DNA from: DATMNI01 sp035570275
GTDB lineage: Bacteria; Acidobacteriota; Terriglobia; Bryobacterales; Bryobacteraceae
Assembly: GCA_035570275.1 (NCBI GenBank)
Contig: DATMNI010000286.1
Coordinates: 1-34,584, forward strand
DNA length: 34,584 nt
Direction of reading: 5' to 3'
In this document: piece after piece, positions 7,675 through 14,036 of the stretch
How the letters are laid out: every line of letters begins with the position of its first letter
Position numbering within the stretch: position 1 is the stretch's first letter
Program-made: the position numbers and the translations under genes
The notes under the pieces: model-generated
What the model saw: the letters and a program-made list of their open reading frames with translations, nothing else
Databases searched by the model: none
Told to the model about the DNA's origin: nothing

Positions 7675-9933
7675 TCACTTTGTTCCATTTCTCCTGAAGT
7701 GGTACGTTAAAGAGGCCGTCACATAAGACCGCAGTGGAAACCCCGTAACGCGTTCGAAAGGGTCGCCCTCGCCCGCCAGCGCCAACGTTTCCAGCGTCTG
7801 GCCCCCGTAGCCGCTCGCTATCAACACGTTCACACCAATGTCGATTCCCTTGCTTTCAAAAGCCCGCACCACGGCGCCGCGGAATTCCCGCACCGGAACG
7901 GAATCGAATCCGTCGCCCAAAGGCTTCTTACCCACATCCTCATACTCGCCGCGCGCCACCAGATGGAACGGTAATTTATCGATGGTTCCAAGAATACTCC
8001 AGATCAGCCGGGGCGCTTCGGGCGTCGGTTCGCCGGTAATGCGGTCGCGGGCATCCGCGCGTGCGAATAGCGCCTGCAAAAAACCATGCCCGAAGTTGTG
8101 CCGCGCGGTGACGGCGATCGATCTCACCAGGCCCGGCCCTTCGTCCTGCTGCAATCCGGTATCGTTCGAGATTCGCGCAAGCTGTTGCGCCGTCGTGACG
8201 TGCGCCAGCGTGACCCTGAACTCGGTTTGCGCGATCGTCTTGCTGGCGGCAAGCTGGTAACTCCGTGCTTTGCTGACGATGGTGCCTCCGAAGATCGCCG
8301 TCGTCCCGATTCTCGGATCGTTGACGTGAAACGCCTGCCCGTAGCTCAGCGATACGGTCGGCAAAAACGATCTCTTCTCCGGCGGAAGAAACGTCAGAGT
8401 GCCCTTGGGCGAATTGATCATGGCGCGCCGGGAAAAGGAATAGCCGGGGCGGTACAGATCCCGGTTGTCCATGGTCACCTGGTCCCCGCGATAGCCCACG
8501 TTGTAGTGCAGAAACCGCAACAAGGTGCCATCTGCCGCCACATAGGGACTGTAGAAATTGATGGTGATGTTGTTCGCCGTCACCGGCTGAAAAATCCCCG
8601 CGTCGTTGGCCCGGTCCGGATTGACCCTGTCCAGGTCGAGCGCGCGCGGCGCCTCCCGCCGGAAATCCATTCCCGCCAGCAGCGAAAACGCCTGGCTATA
8701 GCGCTCCGCGTAAAGAATATCCTCGCCATTGGCGTTGCGATGCTCGCTCTGCCGAATCCATCCGTCGCCGAAATTCGGCCGCACATCCAGCGTGTAATAG
8801 CGGTAGTAACCAGAGAACTGAAATTGCCGCCGCTCCGTGAGGTGCCACACGTCGTTGAGGATCAGGGCGCCGTTGGAAGTCTCTTCGCGCTGCCTGGAAT
8901 CGATGGTGTCGTCAGGCACCTTCGTGTCGATCGGAATGACCCCCGGTTGATAGGCAAAGCCGTAGTAGCCGATGCCATAAATCGTGAGATCGTGCTTGCC
9001 CAGCGTGAAAACTTTCGACACGTTGCCCTTGTACTGCTTGCGATGTTCCAGTCGGTGCAGGAACCCATTCCCGTATGAAACCTCCAGTCCGACCCAGGCC
9101 TTGTTTGCCGGATTGGACGGGCTCCAGCCGGTCACCAGGTTTAGATCGCGATAATCGGCGCTCAACCGCACCATCGGCTCCAGCCGGTCGCGAAGACCAA
9201 ACGTAATCGCCGAGTTCACGGAGTTGTTACCCTCCCGAACGTTGAAGGCCCCTCCATCCGTCTGCACGGTTTCAACGGCGATTGGAATAATGACGTTGGG
9301 GTCCGCGTAGCCATTGCCGTGGGCATTAGCCGGCAGATTGTTCTGGAACAGAAAGCCGCCGATCTGGAAGAACATCGAAATCGGCTCGCCGTGATCCCCG
9401 GCTACGCCCGGCACAAAATACTGCGGCGGTTTCACGCCGCCGGCTGGAGATTCTACAGGCATCCCCGGAATCGAAACGGGCATCCCCGGTCTGCCTGGGT
9501 TGGCATCCAGGGTTTCGTCGCGAATCATCAGGCGCTGCGCCGGATCGGGAGCGAACACCCAGGCGTCGGACACATCGGCCGAGACCGTTACCGATTGGTT
9601 CTGCGAAGCCACCGCGGAAAACTGGAGATTCGCGCTGTTGGGGCCATCGGCTACTGAAAGCGTCTTGGTGAGAATCGGGAAGCCGGAGGACTCGGCGGTC
9701 AGACGGTATTCGCCGGACTCGATGCCCTCGAACGCAAACTGCCCCTCGGCATTCGTCACGGCCGCGCGGCGAGACGAGTCGGCACGGCGCAGCAGGCTGA
9801 TGGTAGCCCCGGACACGGCATGGCCCTGCGGATCCGTCAGACTCCCGGCAAGATTCGCCGCCGCGAACGCCACCGAACTGCCAAGCCAAAAGACCAGCAA
9901 GCAGGAGCCCGGTTTTGCGCGTGGAATCGTCAT
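7675..9933 (-). CDS. TonB-dependent receptor with N-terminal carboxypeptidase-regulatory-like domain
   Basis: The protein has 752 residues with a signal peptide (hydrophobic core LLVFWLGSSVAFA). Residues of about 25-110 form a carboxypeptidase-regulatory-like Ig domain (GSLTDPQGHAVSGATISLL, FEGIESGEYRL). A plug-type region follows, with FFQIGGFLFQNN and an AVETVQTDGGAFNVREG strand. The remainder is beta-barrel-like with alternating aromatic strands and ends in SYVTASLTYHFRR before a short tail. Such receptors bring metal chelates, siderophores or oligosaccharides across the outer membrane. The divergent neighbour is the cbiMQO cobalt/nickel transporter, so a metal-chelate substrate is the simplest inference. 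The barrel alone does not show this. Confidence 0.8.
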   Translation of the reverse strand: MTIPRAKPGSCLLVFWLGSSVAFAAANLAGSLTDPQGHAVSGATISLLRRADSSRRAAVTNAEGQFAFEGIESGEYRLTAESSGFPILTKTLSVADGPNSANLQFSAVASQNQSVTVSADVSDAWVFAPDPAQRLMIRDETLDANPGRPGMPVSIPGMPVESPAGGVKPPQYFVPGVAGDHGEPISMFFQIGGFLFQNNLPANAHGNGYADPNVIIPIAVETVQTDGGAFNVREGNNSVNSAITFGLRDRLEPMVRLSADYRDLNLVTGWSPSNPANKAWVGLEVSYGNGFLHRLEHRKQYKGNVSKVFTLGKHDLTIYGIGYYGFAYQPGVIPIDTKVPDDTIDSRQREETSNGALILNDVWHLTERRQFQFSGYYRYYTLDVRPNFGDGWIRQSEHRNANGEDILYAERYSQAFSLLAGMDFRREAPRALDLDRVNPDRANDAGIFQPVTANNITINFYSPYVAADGTLLRFLHYNVGYRGDQVTMDNRDLYRPGYSFSRRAMINSPKGTLTFLPPEKRSFLPTVSLSYGQAFHVNDPRIGTTAIFGGTIVSKARSYQLAASKTIAQTEFRVTLAHVTTAQQLARISNDTGLQQDEGPGLVRSIAVTARHNFGHGFLQALFARADARDRITGEPTPEAPRLIWSILGTIDKLPFHLVARGEYEDVGKKPLGDGFDSVPVREFRGAVVRAFESKGIDIGVNVLIASGYGGQTLETLALAGEGDPFERVTGFPLRSYVTASLTYHFRRNGTK

Positions 9934-10008
9934 CTTCGAGCGGCCTCCGTTCGTAGCACGAAGACGTGGAAGGTGATACCATCACAACTTGCTACGAATC
10001 TCAAGTTA

Positions 10009-10048
10009 GTAATACGCCAAATCCGCTGCTTCGGATTTTGCGTAGTAC
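10009..10048. promoter_or_regulatory. Long imperfect hairpin in the receptor/cbiM divergent spacer
   Basis: Arms of 17 bases (10009-10025 and 10032-10048) pair with two mismatches around the loop CTGCTT. The inner stem AAATCCG/CGGATTT is perfect. It lies 36 bases before the cbiM start and has no poly-U tract, so it looks like an operator or mRNA structure, not a terminator. It overlaps the NikR-like site at 10042-10068. Confidence 0.6.
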
Positions 10049-10068
10049 GAATATGACAGGCGTAATAC
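10042..10068. promoter_or_regulatory. Candidate NikR-like operator upstream of cbiM
   Basis: GTAGTAC-N13-GTAATAC is a near-perfect dyad. The extended half-sites GTAGTACG and CGTAATAC differ from symmetry at one position. The spacing resembles nickel-repressor NikR boxes (GTxxxAC half-sites separated by 13-15 bases). It sits 15 bases before the cbiM ATG, where repressor binding would block expression. No nikR gene is in the window. This is inference from pattern only. Confidence 0.4.
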
Positions 10069-10083
10069 ACTGGACACAGGAAA

Positions 10084-11199
10084 ATGCACATCCCTGACGG
10101 ATATTTGAGCCCGGCCACGTGCGCGGCACTCTACGGCGGCTCGGCGCCGTTCTGGTACGTCGCCCTCAATCGCGTCAAGAAAGCCCTGCATACCCGGCTG
10201 GTGCCCCTGTTATCGCTATTCGCCGCCTTCTGCTTCGTCATCATGATGTTCAATCTCCCGCTGCCCGGTGGCACCACGGGGCACGCCGTAGGCATCGGGC
10301 TCGCTACCGTGGTCCTCGGGCCTTGGGCCGCGATGCTGGCGGTTTCCATCGCGCTCATTATTCAAGCCCTGTTTTTTGGCGATGGCGGCATCACGGCCAT
10401 CGGCGCCAATTGTTTCAACATGGCCATCGTCGGCTCCCTGGCGTCCTATGTGGTGTACCGGGCGGTTGCCGGGCGCGCCGCCATCGCCTCACCCCGCCGC
10501 GTGATCGCCGCCGGTCTGGCAGGCTACTGCGCCATCAATCTCTCCGCACTTTTTGCCGCCATCGAATTCGGCATCCAGCCGATGCTTTACCATGATGCCG
10601 CCGGGGCTCCGCTCTACTGCCCCTACCCGCTGAGCATTGCGATTCCCGCCATGATGATTGGTCATCTGACCATCGCGGGGCTGGCCGAACTCTTCGTCTC
10701 CGCGGGTGCGGTCGCCTTTCTCCAGCAATCCGATCCTTCCCTGTTACGCGCAACCAGTGGCCTTCCCGCGACCCAGATCGGCGCCACCCGGATCGGCGCA
10801 ACCAGGGCCGGCCCGGTCGATCCAAGCCCAGGGGTTTTCCAACCTCGCCCGACGTCTCTGCGACCGCTCTGGGCGGCCCTGGGCGCGTTGATGATTTTGA
10901 CGCCCCTCGGAATCCTCGCCGCCGGCTCGGCTTGGGGTGAGTGGGTGGCTTCGGACTATGCCAATCCGGCGATCCGCCAACAGATGGCCGCGTCGTCTCT
11001 CAATCAGACTCCTCCCCGGCGCGCGCCCGAAGGCTTAGAGCGATGGTCCGGGCTGTGGACCGCCCCGTTTGCGCGCTATGCTCCTCCCTACGTGCGCAGC
11101 GCGGCCTTCGGGTATCTGCTCTCGGGTATGTTCGGCGTGGGCCTGGTGCTGTTGGGAAGCTTCGGCGTCGGCAAGGTCTTACGCAATGGCAAAGTATAG
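10084..11199 (+). CDS. cbiM: Energy-coupling-factor cobalt/nickel transporter, substrate-specific subunit CbiM fused to CbiN-like domain
   Basis: The protein has 371 residues. The N-terminus MHIPDGYLSP is diagnostic: in CbiM/NikM the free amino group and His2 coordinate the metal. Roughly seven helices follow, with PLPGGTTGHAVGIG, FGDGGITAIGANCFNMA and PYPLSIAIPAMMIGH, all family motifs. After a Pro/Gly-rich linker (about residues 225-262) comes a C-terminal part with a helix, an extracytoplasmic stretch (EWVASDY...) and a last helix. This resembles the CbiN/NikN component or PDGLE domain, making it a CbiMN-type fusion. It binds Co2+ or Ni2+ in the inner membrane and works with CbiQ and CbiO. 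The linker contains a short local repeat (QIGATRIGATRAG). Confidence 0.9.
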   Translation: MHIPDGYLSPATCAALYGGSAPFWYVALNRVKKALHTRLVPLLSLFAAFCFVIMMFNLPLPGGTTGHAVGIGLATVVLGPWAAMLAVSIALIIQALFFGDGGITAIGANCFNMAIVGSLASYVVYRAVAGRAAIASPRRVIAAGLAGYCAINLSALFAAIEFGIQPMLYHDAAGAPLYCPYPLSIAIPAMMIGHLTIAGLAELFVSAGAVAFLQQSDPSLLRATSGLPATQIGATRIGATRAGPVDPSPGVFQPRPTSLRPLWAALGALMILTPLGILAAGSAWGEWVASDYANPAIRQQMAASSLNQTPPRRAPEGLERWSGLWTAPFARYAPPYVRSAAFGYLLSGMFGVGLVLLGSFGVGKVLRNGKV

Positions 11200-11204
11200 C
11201 GCAA

Positions 11205-12047
11205 ATGAGCGGCGTCCACACCCACCAGCGTTCCCATGGCAACTTCGTGGAACACACCATCGAGGGGCTCCATGCCGCCATCGCCCGGGCCATGTATGCC
11301 GACACGCTCGCCGGCCGGGCCGGATTGTTGCAGCACATCGATCCCAGAGTAAAGTTGGCGGGGCTGCTGGGGCTGATTCTGGCCACCGCGCTGTCGGCCA
11401 AGCTGTGGGTGATTTGTGCCATCCTGCTGGTTTCCGTCGCGGGCGCCGGCCTGTCGGCGCTATCCATCCCTGCATTAATGGCGCCGGTCTGGCTCAGTGC
11501 ATTGACCTTCACTGGCGCCATCGCCGTGCCCGCGCTTTTTCTGACGCCGGGGGTGGCTATCTACAAGTTTCCGAATCTCGATTGGCCCATCACGGCGCAG
11601 GGCCTCACCACCGCCGGTTTTCTGATTCTGCGCGCCGAAACTTCGGCCACGCTCGCGCTGCTGCTGGTCTTCACCACGCCGTGGACCCATATCCTGAAGG
11701 CTCTCCGCGTTTTCCGTGTGCCCGTGGTTTTTGTGGTTGCGCTCGGCATGACGTTCCGCTACATTCTGCTGCTGCTGGAGACGGCGCATCAGATGTTCGA
11801 ATCCCGCAAAAGCCGCACGGTGGGAAAGATGAGCAGCGGGGACTATCGTCGCCTGGCCGTATCCAGCGGTGCCGTTCTGCTCAGCAAAAGTTTTCAACTC
11901 AGCGGCGAAGTCTTCCTCGCCATGCAGGCGCGCGGCTTCCGCGGGGAAGTCTACGTGCTGGACGAATTTCGCATGAGCCATCGCGATTGGACCGCGCTGG
12001 CGTTGTTTGCGGGCCTGAGCGCGGCGGCCATTTGGGCAGGCCGCTGA
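11205..12047 (+). CDS. cbiQ: ECF transporter transmembrane coupling subunit CbiQ
   Basis: The protein has 280 residues from the ATG at 11205, five bases after the cbiM stop; an open frame extends upstream through cbiM but is a shadow. The N-terminus is His-containing (VHTHQRSHGNFVEHT). HIDPRVKLAGLLGLILAT starts the CbiQ/EcfT fold. Further helices follow, then the cytoplasmic coupling region with FESRKSRTVG and FLAMQARGFRGE, the conserved x-A-R-G-x signature that contacts the ATPase. It couples ATP hydrolysis by CbiO to movement of CbiM. The gene overlaps cbiO by one base (TGATG). Confidence 0.9.
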   Translation: MSGVHTHQRSHGNFVEHTIEGLHAAIARAMYADTLAGRAGLLQHIDPRVKLAGLLGLILATALSAKLWVICAILLVSVAGAGLSALSIPALMAPVWLSALTFTGAIAVPALFLTPGVAIYKFPNLDWPITAQGLTTAGFLILRAETSATLALLLVFTTPWTHILKALRVFRVPVVFVVALGMTFRYILLLLETAHQMFESRKSRTVGKMSSGDYRRLAVSSGAVLLSKSFQLSGEVFLAMQARGFRGEVYVLDEFRMSHRDWTALALFAGLSAAAIWAGR

Positions 12048-12841
12048 TGCTCTTCGAGGTCGACTGCATCACCTACAGCTATCCGGGCCAAACCGCCCTC
12101 CGCGATCTCAGCCTGACCATCCCCGAGGGAATTCGCGCCGCCCTGCTGGGCGCCAATGGTTCCGGAAAATCGACCCTGCTGCGCCTTCTGGATGGATTGT
12201 ACTTCCCCGACTCGGGAACCGTTCGCTTCCGCGGCGAGGAACTGATCGAAGAGCACTTCGCCGACGATGCCTTCGCCTACGATTTCCGCCGCCAGGTAGG
12301 GATGGTCTTCCAGAACCCGGATGTTCAGCTCTTCAATCCCACCGTTTTCGACGAAGTTGCCTTCGGCCCGCTGCAATTGCGCTGGCCGAAAAGCCAGGTG
12401 CGCGAGCGGGTCGCCGAAATCCTGGACCGCCTCCGCATCTCGCATTTGAAGGACCGCATTCCGCACCGCTTGTCCGGCGGTGAGAAGAAGCGGGTGGCCC
12501 TGGCCAGTGTACTTATCCTGGACCCGGCGGTGCTGCTGCTGGATGAACCGACCGCGTCGCTGGACCCACGCAGCCAGAGCCAATTCATCGATCTGCTGGT
12601 GGCATGGGGCGGCGGCACCAAGTCCGTGATCACCGCCACCCACGACCTGGGCGACATCGAGGACATCGCCGACCGCTGCTATGTTTTGGACGCCGGCCAA
12701 CTGGTGGCGGATCGAATCCCTTCGGAAGTCTTGCGCGATACCGATCTCTTGCGGCGCACCAATCTGGTTCACGCGCATCGGCATCGTCACCCCACGGGAG
12801 AAATCCATTCCCACCCGCACTTGCACCGTAGTGAAGAGTAG
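12047..12841 (+). CDS. cbiO: ECF transporter ATPase CbiO
   Basis: The protein has 264 residues and begins at the ATG overlapping the cbiQ stop codon. All ABC ATPase motifs are present: Walker A GANGSGKST (about 35-43), Q-loop VFQNPD, signature LSGGEKKR, Walker B VLLLDEPT with SLDPRS, and switch histidine ATHD. The C-terminus is unusually histidine-rich (HAHRHRHPTGEIHSHPHLH), a plausible cytoplasmic Ni/Co-binding tail. With cbiM and cbiQ it forms a complete three-gene metal-uptake operon. No cobalamin riboswitch is evident upstream, so nickel and cobalt are both possible substrates. Confidence 0.92.
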   Translation: MLFEVDCITYSYPGQTALRDLSLTIPEGIRAALLGANGSGKSTLLRLLDGLYFPDSGTVRFRGEELIEEHFADDAFAYDFRRQVGMVFQNPDVQLFNPTVFDEVAFGPLQLRWPKSQVRERVAEILDRLRISHLKDRIPHRLSGGEKKRVALASVLILDPAVLLLDEPTASLDPRSQSQFIDLLVAWGGGTKSVITATHDLGDIEDIADRCYVLDAGQLVADRIPSEVLRDTDLLRRTNLVHAHRHRHPTGEIHSHPHLHRSEE

Positions 12842-12878
12842 CGCCCGCTGACTGCCGGGAACCGCCCGTGCCGCTGAT

Positions 12879-14024
12879 CTATCGGATACCGATTAAGACG
12901 CGGGCACGTACATCGCCTGATGGAACGATTCGGAGGGGCGCTATTGCGACACGCCAGAAGCCCGGATCGAGATAACGGGATTGCAGAATTCGGCCGTCAC
13001 TGGGATCGATCCGCACCAACCGGGCGGGAAGTTCCCAGTTCGGACTTTCAGCGGACAAGCCGTAAAGCTCCGAACCCGCCTGGTCCGCGAAGAGCGCCGA
13101 AAAATGCAGGCCGGGCGCAATCTGACGGATCAACTGGCCCGTTGCAGGTTCCACTTCCCAGGCGCCCCCCGGGACTCGGCCCGCACACTGGTTTCTGCGA
13201 TCCACTTTGAATCCGAACGCTTCATAGATGAAGAGCTTGCCGGCGGCTGCGGCCAGGGCTTTTGACGATTGGTCCGAACAACCGGAAAGCCGGCCAAGGG
13301 GCGCGACCGTAGCTCCGGCCCCCAACTGCGGCGTCTCCGGCAAAACGCTCCACAGCCGGCCTGAGCCCTGGCCATTGGCGGCGTACAAATAAAACTGTTC
13401 GCCGGACCAGATTCCCGTTGGCCACCAATCGCCCTCCAGCCCTTCCGGGCTCAACTGCCGGACAACCTGCCCACGGCCAACGTCGTACACGTCAAGCGCC
13501 GGACCGCGGAAACTCCTCACTCCAAACAACCAGCGGCCACCCGGAGAAAGATGTAGACGGTCGTTGCTCATGTCTTTGGGGATTCCATTCGGGGTGAGCG
13601 ATGCCGCGCCATAAACCAAGCCCTCGGAAACGACGAATGAATTGCGGGAACGGCTTCCAGGAACGGACGCTGCCACCTTCATTTGGAGCGTTGCAAGTTC
13701 TATCGAGTAAAGAGCACAACAGCCATGGGGTTCGGTGGGAATGGGCCCCTCGACGTAGAGCAAGGCGCCATCGGCACTGGCGGATACTCCATTGAGCCCA
13801 GCGCTCTGAGGCCCGAGATCGAGGTGGATTCGGCCCACCGTTTCAAGCGTCGAGGGGTTGATCAATTCCACAACGCCAGATCGGCTGGCGGCAAGAATCA
13901 TATTTCTCGAATCTTGCGCTGCCAGAGTCGAGCAGGCCAGCAAAGCAGCGATTGTAGACAATCGAAACAAGAGCCCCCCCAGAAACGGATTAACAATCCG
14001 CCGCCGGTTACCAACCGGCCCCAC
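12879..14024 (-). CDS. Secreted beta-propeller-like protein of unknown function
   Basis: The longest frame gives 381 residues from a GTG at 14022-14024. That start lies inside a dispersed repeat (13986-14024), so the true start may be a TTG shortly before the hydrophobic signal segment (LLFRLSTIAALLACSTLAAQ). The mature part shows repeated four-strand blade-like units: MILAASRSGVVELINPSTLETVGRI, VSASADGALLYVEG, LSPGGRWLFGV..., YDVGRGQVVRQL, and RIDPSDGRIL. These resemble YVTN/WD-type propellers. Two Cys pairs (GCC and SGC...QC) are present. It is downstream of the S9 peptidase on the same strand, 12 bases away, so co-expression is possible. No enzymatic motif is seen. Confidence 0.68.
   Translation of the reverse strand: MGPVGNRRRIVNPFLGGLLFRLSTIAALLACSTLAAQDSRNMILAASRSGVVELINPSTLETVGRIHLDLGPQSAGLNGVSASADGALLYVEGPIPTEPHGCCALYSIELATLQMKVAASVPGSRSRNSFVVSEGLVYGAASLTPNGIPKDMSNDRLHLSPGGRWLFGVRSFRGPALDVYDVGRGQVVRQLSPEGLEGDWWPTGIWSGEQFYLYAANGQGSGRLWSVLPETPQLGAGATVAPLGRLSGCSDQSSKALAAAAGKLFIYEAFGFKVDRRNQCAGRVPGGAWEVEPATGQLIRQIAPGLHFSALFADQAGSELYGLSAESPNWELPARLVRIDPSDGRILQSRYLDPGFWRVAIAPLRIVPSGDVRARVLIGIR
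13986..14024. repeat. Double-hairpin dispersed repeat (GGATTAACAATCC type)
   Basis: The unit is CGGATTAACAATCCG (stem CGGATT/AATCCG) followed by CCGGTTACCAACCGG and CCCCAC. Related units are at 17076-17092, 33194-33239 and 33290-33332. This copy covers the apparent start of the beta-propeller gene and lies between it and the peptidase stop. Confidence 0.7.
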
Positions 14025-14036
14025 AAGTGTTTCCTG

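Noticed and set aside
9934..10083. Cobalamin riboswitch upstream of cbiM
   Set aside because: The spacer is only 150 bases, and no B12-box-like sequence or multi-stem layout is visible. Only a single hairpin and a dyad are found.
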